Shown in pieces: positions 1-5,210 of a stretch of 5,210 bases of DNA (within the stretch, counting starts at the first letter, position 1; each line of letters begins with the position of its first letter). Position numbers and translations under genes: made by a program. The DNA comes from an uncultured Verrucomicrobia subdivision 3 bacterium (GTDB lineage Bacteria > Verrucomicrobiota > Verrucomicrobiia > Limisphaerales > UBA11358): contig CAIOUK010000224.1 of the NCBI GenBank assembly GCA_903861445.1, positions 1 through 5,210 of the forward strand, in the 5' to 3' direction. The notes under the pieces were generated by a model. It saw nothing but the letters and a program-made list of their open reading frames with translations, was not told the DNA's origin and searched no databases.

Positions 1-123
1 CGCCGCTTCCATCAGCCGCAAGTCCGGGCGGTTTTCCACCCAGAACGCCGCCTCGGCCGTTTCGCTGTCGAAAATCGGCACGTCATCCCAGTTGGCAAAA
101 GTTTGCACAGTTAAAAAATTCAA
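1..123 (-). CDS. CopG/BrnA-like antitoxin, N-terminal part only
   Basis: This is a partial gene: 41 codons are visible and the frame stays open to the window edge. It starts 4 nt after the stop of the BrnT-like gene, an arrangement typical of toxin-first BrnT/BrnA operons. The visible residues include VPIFDSETAEAAFWVEN followed by RPDLRLMEAA. The pattern P-x-F-x-S-E-x-x-E-A-x-F-W resembles the N-terminal segment of CopG-type antitoxins encoded after BrnT toxins, which normally precedes a ribbon-helix-helix DNA-binding domain; that domain would lie outside the window. Such antitoxins bind the toxin and repress their own promoter. No ATG is available: the frame offers TTG (121-123) or GTG (106-108). 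Neither has a convincing Shine-Dalgarno sequence; TTG is preferred because it sits closest to the toxin stop, consistent with translational coupling. The family call is pattern recognition plus context, and the start is uncertain. Confidence 0.55.
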   Translation of the reverse strand, partial: MNFLTVQTFANWDDVPIFDSETAEAAFWVENRPDLRLMEAA

Positions 124-127
124 TTTA

Positions 128-409
128 CTACGCGAGCGTCTGATCCAGTTTGCGCTGATAAAAAAAACGTTCTTCCGGCTCAAATGGCCGGGCCAGCAGC
201 ACTCGCACCTGTTTGCCGTTGGTGCGATAGACGCTGTAAATGCCAATGCCACCTGCCGACTGGCCAAGGTTAAAAAAACGCGCCTGCACCGCAAACCGGC
301 GGGAGTCCGGCATCAGCCGCACCGCAAACGGATCTTCAAACGACTCTTCAATTTCCCGCTGGGTCAAAGAACCAAGCTCAAACGGCAAATTATTCCAATC
401 GAACTCCAT
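128..409 (-). CDS. BrnT-like type II toxin (putative ribonuclease)
   Basis: This 93-residue protein begins MEFDWNN and ends with an ARPFEPEERFFYQRK segment. Its plan matches BrnT toxins, which are RelE-fold ribonucleases of about 90 residues: an N-terminal M-x-F-x-W strand, a central E-D-P motif (residues 25-27, in ESFEDPF), a hydrophobic strand pair (about 42-72), and a C-terminal A-R-x-x-x-x-x-E-R-x-x-Y helix (73-84). The usual N-x-x-K-H-G signature after the first strand is not present (NLPFELGSLT instead), so it is a divergent member or a neighbouring family of the same fold. In BrnT systems the toxin cleaves RNA and is neutralised by the BrnA antitoxin encoded immediately downstream, as seems to be the case here. 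The ATG start is supported by the family-like N-terminus and the promoter-like sequence upstream, although no Shine-Dalgarno sequence is visible. Two in-frame poly-T runs each encode Phe-Phe. The family assignment is moderate, and activity is inferred only. Confidence 0.6.
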   Translation of the reverse strand: MEFDWNNLPFELGSLTQREIEESFEDPFAVRLMPDSRRFAVQARFFNLGQSAGGIGIYSVYRTNGKQVRVLLARPFEPEERFFYQRKLDQTLA

Positions 410-444
410 AATGGGTCAGTTGTAAATAGTTCGCCCATGCCATG

Positions 445-462
445 TGTATACAATGTATTTAC
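445..462. promoter_or_regulatory. Candidate operator with palindromic TGTATACA
   Basis: The 8-bp perfect palindrome TGTATACA (445-452) sits immediately downstream of the proposed -10 and is followed by ATGTATTTAC (453-462), which contains the -10 itself. The arm TATTTAC (456-462) is the reverse complement of GTAAATA at 422-428, giving a wider 7-bp inverted repeat centred close to the palindrome. CopG/BrnA-type antitoxins repress their own operon by binding short symmetric sites over the promoter, so this is a plausible binding site. No protein-DNA evidence exists here, and short AT-rich palindromes can arise by chance. Confidence 0.35.
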
Positions 463-485
463 GCATTGAGTGGAGTTCCTGTCAA
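456..485 (-). promoter_or_regulatory. Candidate sigma-70 promoter of the toxin-antitoxin pair
   Basis: Read on the minus strand, a perfect TTGACA -35 hexamer (480-485) is followed after 18 nt by TAAATA (456-461), a weak -10 match. It lies between the pilC stop and the start of the BrnT-like gene, at an ordinary promoter distance (start of transcription predicted near 449, about 40 nt before the ATG). No terminator is visible between pilC and this site, so some read-through from the pilus operon is also possible. The -35 is convincing, but the -10 is only 3 of 6. Confidence 0.4.
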
Positions 486-509
486 GCCGCGCTCTGCTTT
501 ACTGGCATT

Positions 510-1826
510 TTATTCGCGACGGCCACCGCCGCTATCGCCTTCACCGCTCATGGATTCGATCATTTTGATGAGCGGCAGGAACATGGCGATGACGATGCTA
601 CCCACCATGACCGCGAGAAAAATAATCATGATCGGTTCCAGCAGCGAGGTCATCGCGGAAACCGCGTTATCCACTTCCTCGTCGTAGTTGTCAGCGATGC
701 GCAGCAGCATTTCCGGCAGGGCACCGGTCTGTTCGCCGACGTCCACCATGCTGACGACCATCGGCGGAAACACACGGGAAGCTTCGAGCGGCGAGGTGAT
801 GGTTTCGCCTTCCTTCACGCTTTCGTGAACCTGGCCGACGGCGTTGGCGATGATGACATTGCCCGCCGTCTCCTTGACGATGGTGAGCGCCTGCAAAATC
901 GGCACCCCGCTGCTGACCAGCGTGCCGAGCGTGCGCGTGAAACGCGAAATGGCCACCTTGCTGATGACCGGGCCGAGCACCGGCATTTTGAGCTTGAACG
1001 CGTCCCAGAGATGGCGGCCGAATTTGGTCTTGATGAACAGCAGAAATAAAACCACGACCACGGCCACCGCGCCCAGCGTGAGGAGAATGTTATCCTTGAT
1101 AATCTCGCTGACTTTCAGCACAAACAACGTGAACTTGGGCATGGTGATGTTCATGCCGGCGAACACGTCCTTGAATTTCGGCACGACAAAAGTCATCAGC
1201 AAAATCATGATGCCGACCGCCACGATCAGCACCGCCACGGGATAAAACATCGCCGCCTTCACCTTGCCCTTGATCTTCTGCGCCTTCTCGGAAAATTCCG
1301 CGAGCCGTTTCAACACCACTTCCAGCACGCCGCCCAGCTCGCCGGCCTTGACCATGTTGACAAACAGCTTGTTGAAAACTTTCGGATGCTGTGCCAGCCC
1401 TTCCGAGAACGTGCTGCCGCCTTCGATCGAAGCGGCCAGCTGGCCGAGAATTTCCTTCAGGTTCATGTTGCGCTCCTGTTTTTCCAGCACGCGCAAACCG
1501 CGCAACAGCGGCAGGCCGGCGTCCACCAGCGTCGCGAGCTGGCGTGTAAAAGTAGTCAACACCTTCGGCTTCACCTTGCCGCCGAGGCCGGGAATCTTGA
1601 TGTTGATGTTCAGCCCGCCTTTTTTGCCGCCGGCCTTCGCCTTGGCCGGAGTCTTCGCCTTGTCCTTCTTGGCTGCTTTTTCCTCCTTGTCCGCCTCGCC
1701 AATTTTGGTCGGGAACAAGCCCATTTCCTTTACGCGGCCAATGGCCTCGTTCTGGCTGCCGGCTTCGATGGCACCTTTGGTTTCATGGCCGCGGGCGTCG
1801 AGCGCCACATAAATATATCTAGGCAT
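510..1826 (-). CDS. pilC: PilC/GspF-family inner-membrane platform protein
   Basis: This 438-residue polytopic membrane protein is the platform that transmits the action of the cytoplasmic ATPases to pilin insertion and removal. The N-terminal 42 residues are the usual GspF start (YIYVALDARGHETKGAI). They are followed by a Lys/Ala/Gly-rich linker (about 44-88) and two T2SSF cytoplasmic domains (about 91-192 and 294-395). Hydrophobic segments lie at about 193-216, 246-265 and 396-420, matching the three-helix topology of the family. Family signatures include KIKGKVKAAMFYPVAV before the first helix and VGEQTGALPEML before the last. It starts 11 nt after the pilB stop with no Shine-Dalgarno sequence in the gap, suggesting coupled translation. 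Length is close to normal for PilC (about 400-420) once the linker is counted. GspF of a type II secretion system is the alternative name, but adjacency to pilT argues for the pilus. Confidence 0.95.
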   Translation of the reverse strand: MPRYIYVALDARGHETKGAIEAGSQNEAIGRVKEMGLFPTKIGEADKEEKAAKKDKAKTPAKAKAGGKKGGLNINIKIPGLGGKVKPKVLTTFTRQLATLVDAGLPLLRGLRVLEKQERNMNLKEILGQLAASIEGGSTFSEGLAQHPKVFNKLFVNMVKAGELGGVLEVVLKRLAEFSEKAQKIKGKVKAAMFYPVAVLIVAVGIMILLMTFVVPKFKDVFAGMNITMPKFTLFVLKVSEIIKDNILLTLGAVAVVVVLFLLFIKTKFGRHLWDAFKLKMPVLGPVISKVAISRFTRTLGTLVSSGVPILQALTIVKETAGNVIIANAVGQVHESVKEGETITSPLEASRVFPPMVVSMVDVGEQTGALPEMLLRIADNYDEEVDNAVSAMTSLLEPIMIIFLAVMVGSIVIAMFLPLIKMIESMSGEGDSGGGRRE

Positions 1827-1837
1827 GGCGGGAAAAA

Positions 1838-3538
1838 TTAGGTGTATTTGATGACTTCTTCGATGGTTGTATCACCATCAAAGATGCTGCGCAAGCCGTC
1901 TTCGCGCAAAGTGACCATGCCCAGCTCCACCGCTTTCTGGCGCAAAACGACCGTGGGCGCGCGGTCATTGATGAGATTGCGGATCGCATCGGAAATCACG
2001 AGCAATTCGTAAATACCCTTGCGACCCTTGTAACCGGTGTCATTACACGTCGAGCAGCCGCGGCCGTAATGGAAAACTTTGTCGCCCAAATCATGCGGCG
2101 AGAGTCCGAGCAACGCAAGCTGCTGTTCCGTCGGCTCGAACGGCGTGCGACAGTTCGAGCAAATTTTCCGCACGAGCCGCTGGCCCAGCACCGCCATCAG
2201 CGTCGAGGAAATCAAAAACGGTTCCACGCCCATGTCCACCAGCCGCGTCACCGCGCCGGGCGAATCGTTCGTGTGCAGCGTGCTCAAGACCAAGTGACCC
2301 GTGAGCGACGCCTGAATGGAAATCTGCGCGGTTTCCAGATCGCGCATTTCCCCGACCATGATGATGTCCGGGTCCTGGCGCAGAAATGACCGCAACGCCT
2401 TGCCGAACGTCATGCCTAGCACGTCGTTGATGGCCACTTGCATGATGCCGTCAATGTCGTATTCCACCGGGTCTTCCGCCGTGAGCAGTTTGGAGTCAAT
2501 CGTGTTGACCCGGCGCAGGCAGGAATACAGCGTCGTCGTCTTGCCGCAACCCGTCGGACCGGTGACGATGAAAATGCCGTTGGGCCGCTGGATGACTTCC
2601 GTGACAAAATCGTAAAGGTATTTTGGAAAACCGAGCGACTCGATTTCCAGATTCACGGACGAACGGTCGAGCACGCGCAGCACAATGGATTCGCCAAACG
2701 CCGTCGGCAGCGTGCTCACGCGCAAATCCACCATCTTGTCGCCGACCTGAAGATTGATGCGCCCGTCCTGCGGCAAACGCATTTCGGAAATGTTCAGGTT
2801 CGCCATGATCTTGATGCGCGAGGCGACCGGCAGCGCGAGGTGCTTCGGCGGGGGCGACATTTCGTAGAGCGCACCGTCCACGCGGTAGCGGATGCGGAAC
2901 TCCGTCTCGAACGGCTCGAAGTGGATGTCGCTCGCCCGATCCAGCACGGCCTGTTGCAACACCAGATTGACGAACTTGACGATGGGCACCTGGTTGGCCA
3001 GCTCTTCGTTGGTCTGGGCATTGTCGCCGGCCGCCGTAGCTCCGGCCGCGAGTTTTTCATCGCCCAATTCCTTGAGGATTTCCGCATAATCCTCGGTCTC
3101 CGCCTGCGCGTAAAACCGGTCCACGCCACGCCGGATTTCCGCCGGGTCGGCCACAACGATCTGCACATCGCGCTTGGCGGCAAACTGAATTTCATCCGCC
3201 ATCTGCGGATTGAGCGGATCCGCCAGAGCGACTTGCAGCACCCCATTCTCCATACCGACGGGCAGACAGCAATACATTTGCGCCACCCGCGCTGGCAGCA
3301 GCTTCAGCAGTTCCGCCGAAAGCTCGCGATCCTTCAACGTCACCACGCTCGTGCCCAACGCCGAAGCGATGACGTGCAGGATGTCGTCCCGCTTCATGAT
3401 GCCAAAATCCTGCAACAACTGGAGCGACGGCGTCGCGGTGCGCCGGAATTCGCCGGCCAATTCCTCGAACTGCAAATCATCGAGCATTCCCTGCCCGTGC
3501 AGCAGGTTCAGCAACGCATCTGAAATTTCCTCAGCCAT
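1838..3538 (-). CDS. pilB: PilB/GspE-family pilus extension ATPase
   Basis: This 566-residue hexameric cytoplasmic ATPase would power pilin polymerisation through PilC. Residues 30-143 form an N-terminal T2SSE_N/MshEN-type domain, followed by a low-complexity linker (about 145-183), the N2 domain (about 184-300, with SDIHFEP at 203-209), and the C-terminal motor. Motor motifs are Walker A GPTGCGKT (327-334), the Asp box LLTAEDPVEY (351-360), Walker B DPDIIMVGEMRD (389-400) and the His box TGHLVLSTLHTND (413-425). A tetracysteine zinc site, C460, C463, C495 and C498 (CX2C-X31-CX2C), is characteristic of PilB/GspE and absent from PilT. Walker A has Cys331 where Ser is usual. The length equals typical PilB. 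The ATG lies 6 nt after the pilT stop, with an upstream GGGAGG as ribosome-binding site. GspE is the alternative name; the pilT neighbour favours PilB. Confidence 0.95.
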   Translation of the reverse strand: MAEEISDALLNLLHGQGMLDDLQFEELAGEFRRTATPSLQLLQDFGIMKRDDILHVIASALGTSVVTLKDRELSAELLKLLPARVAQMYCCLPVGMENGVLQVALADPLNPQMADEIQFAAKRDVQIVVADPAEIRRGVDRFYAQAETEDYAEILKELGDEKLAAGATAAGDNAQTNEELANQVPIVKFVNLVLQQAVLDRASDIHFEPFETEFRIRYRVDGALYEMSPPPKHLALPVASRIKIMANLNISEMRLPQDGRINLQVGDKMVDLRVSTLPTAFGESIVLRVLDRSSVNLEIESLGFPKYLYDFVTEVIQRPNGIFIVTGPTGCGKTTTLYSCLRRVNTIDSKLLTAEDPVEYDIDGIMQVAINDVLGMTFGKALRSFLRQDPDIIMVGEMRDLETAQISIQASLTGHLVLSTLHTNDSPGAVTRLVDMGVEPFLISSTLMAVLGQRLVRKICSNCRTPFEPTEQQLALLGLSPHDLGDKVFHYGRGCSTCNDTGYKGRKGIYELLVISDAIRNLINDRAPTVVLRQKAVELGMVTLREDGLRSIFDGDTTIEEVIKYT

Positions 3539-3544
3539 GAAAAT

Positions 3545-4645
3545 TTATTTTCCTCCCTTGTCCACCGCCTGCGCCAAATCCAGTTCCTGCAGCTTGGCCA
3601 TGATGGTCGTCGGATCCTGCGACTTGTTGATGACCTCTTCGCGAGCAATCATGCCCTTGAGATATAAATCAATCAAATATGAGTCCAGCGTCACCATGCC
3701 CCACTTCGAGCCGGTCTGAATGTCCGACTGGATGCGGAATGTTTTGTTGTCGCGGATGAGCGCGGCGATGGACGGCGTGTTGATCATGATCTCGAAGGCC
3801 GCGATGCGGCCCGGCTTGTCAATGCGCGGAATCAGCAACTGCGAAATCACCGCCTGCAACACCGTCGAAAGCTGGATGCGCACCATTTCCTGCTGGTTGG
3901 ACGGAAACGCGTTCGTCAACCGGTCAATCGTCTTCGCCGCACCCGTCGTGTGCAGCGTGCCGAACACCAAGTGGCCCGTTTCCGCCGCCGTGATCGCGGC
4001 CTCGATGGTTTCCAAGTCGCGCATTTCGCCGACCAGAATCATGTCCGGGTCTTGCCGCAGCGCGCGGCGCAAGGCTTCGGCAAAATTCGGCACGTCCACA
4101 TGGACTTCGCGTTGCGTGACCAGCGCCCGTTTTTGTTTGTGATAATATTCAATCGGATCCTCCACCGTGATGAGGTGAACTTCCTCGCGGGTCTCGTTGA
4201 CATAATTCAACATGGACGCCAGCGTGGTCGTCTTGCCGGAACCCGTCGGCCCAGTGACGAGCACCATGCCGCGCGGCTTGAACAACAGCTCCTTCACCGA
4301 TTCCGGCAACCCGATTTGATCGAACGAGAACATCTTGTTCGGAATCTGCCGCAGCACCATGCCGAAATTGCCCTTCTCCTTGAACACGCTCACGCGGAAG
4401 CGCGCCGCCTCGCCGAACGCGAACGCGAAGTCCGCGCCGCCGCGCTCGCGCACCTGCTGGATGTGCTCCTCGGACGTGATGCTGCGCATCAATTCTTCCG
4501 AAGTTTCCGGCGTCAACGCCGGGCCTTCAATGCGGTGCAAAATGCCGTGGACACGGATGGTGGGCGACGTGCCCACGCGCGTATGCAAGTCCGAAGCATT
4601 TTCCGAAACCACCAACTGCAACAGATCTGACATCGAGTAAGACAT
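3545..4645 (-). CDS. pilT: PilT twitching-motility retraction ATPase
   Basis: This 366-residue hexameric ATPase drives pilus retraction by pilin depolymerisation through PilC, the counterpart of PilB. The N-terminal PAS-like domain (about 1-100) contains the family signature NASDLHTRVG (16-25). The C-terminal motor has Walker A GPTGSGKT (132-139), the Asp box ITVEDPIEY (159-167), Walker B DPDMILVGEMRD (199-210) and the His box TGHLVFGTLHT (223-233). It lacks the tetracysteine zinc site of PilB, which together with the short N-terminus separates it from extension ATPases. The retraction-specific AIRNLIRE motif is represented by SIAALIRD (292-299), followed by NKTFRIQS. Length matches PilT (about 345-380). 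The ATG at 4643-4645 is chosen, but Met5 (4631-4633) would give an equally family-like N-terminus (MSDLLQLVV); neither has a Shine-Dalgarno sequence. PilU is a less likely alternative. Confidence 0.95.
   Translation of the reverse strand: MSYSMSDLLQLVVSENASDLHTRVGTSPTIRVHGILHRIEGPALTPETSEELMRSITSEEHIQQVRERGGADFAFAFGEAARFRVSVFKEKGNFGMVLRQIPNKMFSFDQIGLPESVKELLFKPRGMVLVTGPTGSGKTTTLASMLNYVNETREEVHLITVEDPIEYYHKQKRALVTQREVHVDVPNFAEALRRALRQDPDMILVGEMRDLETIEAAITAAETGHLVFGTLHTTGAAKTIDRLTNAFPSNQQEMVRIQLSTVLQAVISQLLIPRIDKPGRIAAFEIMINTPSIAALIRDNKTFRIQSDIQTGSKWGMVTLDSYLIDLYLKGMIAREEVINKSQDPTTIMAKLQELDLAQAVDKGGK
3552..3557 (-). promoter_or_regulatory. Shine-Dalgarno of pilB inside the pilT 3' end
   Basis: On the minus strand GGGAGG lies within the codons for the final Gly-Gly-Lys region of PilT, 13 nt before the pilB ATG. 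The spacing is rather long, and the site overlaps translated sequence, so initiation of pilB probably depends on ribosomes finishing pilT. It is the only clear Shine-Dalgarno sequence found for any gene in the window and supports the chosen pilB start. Confidence 0.6.
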
Positions 4646-4659
4646 AAATAAAATTAAGC

Positions 4660-4685
4660 ATGGCGAATGGCGAATGGCGAATGGC
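4660..4685. repeat. Heptamer tandem repeat (ATGGCGA)3.7
   Basis: Three exact copies of the 7-bp unit ATGGCGA (4660-4666, 4667-4673, 4674-4680) are followed by a partial ATGGC (4681-4685). The repeat lies 15 bp upstream of the pilT ATG, between it and the preceding ATPase gene. The unit is not a multiple of three and no reading frame uses it. Short heptanucleotide tandem repeats of this kind are known as dispersed intergenic elements in several bacterial groups; whether this unit recurs in this genome cannot be seen here. Confidence 0.85.
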
Positions 4686-4693
4686 TCATTCGC
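4677..4693. repeat. Perfect 7-bp inverted repeat closing the heptamer tract
   Basis: GCGAATG (4677-4683) and CATTCGC (4687-4693) are exact reverse complements separated by GCT, forming a tight hairpin on either strand. The left arm is the tandem repeat unit in another phase, so CATTCGC can pair with any of three copies. No T-tract follows on the minus strand, so it does not look like an intrinsic terminator of the upstream gene. Confidence 0.6.
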
Positions 4694-4709
4694 ACCGCAC
4701 CCGTTTTAA

Positions 4710-4740
4710 TTTGAAATTTGAAATTCATCATTTGAAATTT
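4710..4740. repeat. Second heptamer repeat (TTTGAAA)
   Basis: Units TTTGAAA at 4710-4716 and 4717-4723 are followed by a degenerate in-register unit TTCATCA (4724-4730), another exact TTTGAAA (4731-4737) and a trailing TTT. Period 7 is therefore kept over about 31 bp, right up to the stop codon of the upstream ATPase gene (4742-4744). It differs completely in composition from the ATGGCGA tract 25 bp away. The AT-richness could contribute promoter or upstream-element activity for pilT, but no convincing -35/-10 pair was identified. Confidence 0.7.
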
Positions 4741-4741
4741 T

Positions 4742-5210
4742 TTACGCTTCGTCGCCGACGGTGGCGCGGATGACTTCCTCCGGCGTGGTGAGGCCGGCCA
4801 GCACTTTGCGGATGCCGTCCTCGCGCAACGTCCGCATGCCCATCTCGCGAGCGCGGGCGCGCAGCACGTTCGTCGGCACGCGGTCGTAAATCAATTTCCG
4901 CGCCTCGTCATCCACTACAAAAATTTCAAAGATGCCCATCCGGCCGCGGTGGCCAGTGTTGTTGCAATTCGAGCAGCCCACGCCTTTTTGCGGCGTGGCA
5001 TTTTTAATATCGTCGCGCCGGAGGCCAAGCGAACTCAATTCCGCATCGGTCGGCACATACGGCGCCACGCACTTTTTGCAGATTTTGCGGACGAGCCGTT
5101 GCGCCATCAAACAGCGCGTGGATGAGGCCACCAAGAACGGTTTCACGCCGATGTCCACCAAGCGCGTGACCGCGCCGGGCGCGTCGTTCGTGTGCAGCGT
5201 GGAAAAAACC
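4742..5210 (-). CDS. Second PilB/GspE-family ATPase, C-terminal part only
   Basis: Only the last 155 residues are in the window; the frame is open to the edge, so the Walker A and B motifs and N-terminal domains are outside. The visible part begins inside the His box (VFSTLHTNDAPGAV). It contains the PilB/GspE tetracysteine zinc site in ICKKC and GCSNC (residues 44, 47, 79, 82 of the visible part, spacing CX2C-X31-CX2C, identical to the complete PilB), followed by the MGIFEI and TLREDG motifs of the family C-terminus. By eye it is roughly half identical to the end of the downstream PilB, so the two are clear paralogues but not a recent duplicate. The zinc site excludes PilT. A TTG codon at 5159-5161 could be mistaken for a start, but conserved family sequence continues upstream of it. 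It could be a second extension ATPase or the ATPase of a related secretion system sharing the platform. Confidence 0.92.
   Translation of the reverse strand, partial: VFSTLHTNDAPGAVTRLVDIGVKPFLVASSTRCLMAQRLVRKICKKCVAPYVPTDAELSSLGLRRDDIKNATPQKGVGCSNCNNTGHRGRMGIFEIFVVDDEARKLIYDRVPTNVLRARAREMGMRTLREDGIRKVLAGLTTPEEVIRATVGDEA

Noticed and set aside
92..469. 125-codon plus-strand frame overlapping the toxin gene
   Set aside because: It is basic and low in recognisable motifs, and it crosses the proposed promoter; the minus-strand toxin/antitoxin reading is supported by family-like sequence.
444..1049. 201-codon plus-strand frame opposite pilC
   Set aside because: His/Arg/Asp-rich composition typical of an antisense shadow; pilC on the minus strand fully explains the region.
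2438..3523. Long 361-codon open frame on the plus strand opposite pilB
   Set aside because: It is a shadow of pilB: rich in Arg/His/Gln with no recognisable domain, and the opposite strand encodes all PilB motifs.
3950..4630. 226-codon plus-strand frame opposite pilT
   Set aside because: Antisense shadow of the highly conserved pilT motor domain, with no independent start signals.
4677..4693. Intrinsic terminator after the upstream ATPase gene
   Set aside because: A perfect hairpin exists, but it is not followed by a T-run on the minus strand.
4660..4740. CRISPR array
   Set aside because: Repeat units are 7 bp and directly abutting, without spacers of CRISPR length.
4742..5161. Treating the upstream ATPase as a short 139-residue stand-alone gene starting at TTG 5159-5161
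   Set aside because: Conserved PilB sequence (VFSTLHTNDAPGAVTR) continues in frame upstream to the window edge, so the gene is merely cut by the window.

Overview
This window reads as a chromosomal stretch of a Gram-negative bacterium carrying the motor section of a type IV pilus (T4P) or closely related type II secretion apparatus. All supported genes lie on the minus strand, so transcription runs from high to low coordinates. The coding sequence is moderately GC-rich, with AT-rich intergenic heptamer repeats. Together with two PilB-type ATPases on either side of pilT, this makes a member of the Verrucomicrobia/PVC group a reasonable guess. The window contains no rRNA or other taxonomic marker, so that placement is a low-confidence inference.

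Layout in transcription order: (1) 5210-4742 is the C-terminal end of a PilB/GspE-type ATPase that begins outside the window. (2) 4741-4646 is a 96-bp spacer with two different 7-bp tandem repeats and a perfect 7-bp hairpin. (3) 4645-3545 is pilT, the retraction ATPase. (4) 3538-1838 is a complete pilB, the extension ATPase, starting 6 nt after pilT; its only visible Shine-Dalgarno sequence lies inside the last codons of pilT. (5) 1826-510 is pilC, the inner-membrane platform protein, starting 11 nt after pilB. Genes 3-5 are almost certainly one operon, and gene 1 may be part of it. (6) 509-410 is a short gap holding a candidate promoter (TTGACA, 18-nt spacer, TAAATA) overlapped by symmetric AT-rich motifs. 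(7) 409-128 is a 93-residue protein resembling BrnT-type toxins. (8) 123-1 is the start of a CopG/BrnA-like antitoxin that runs out of the window.

How the genes work together: PilB-type ATPases drive pilin polymerisation through PilC, and PilT drives depolymerisation and retraction through the same platform. The window therefore holds the cytoplasmic motor and platform, without pilins, secretin or PilM-P alignment proteins. The toxin-antitoxin pair is a separate small accessory module on the same strand, probably with its own autoregulated promoter.

I found no clearly unprecedented system. The items most worth following up are the doubled PilB ATPase around pilT, the heptamer repeat spacer, and the divergent BrnT-like pair with its candidate operator.
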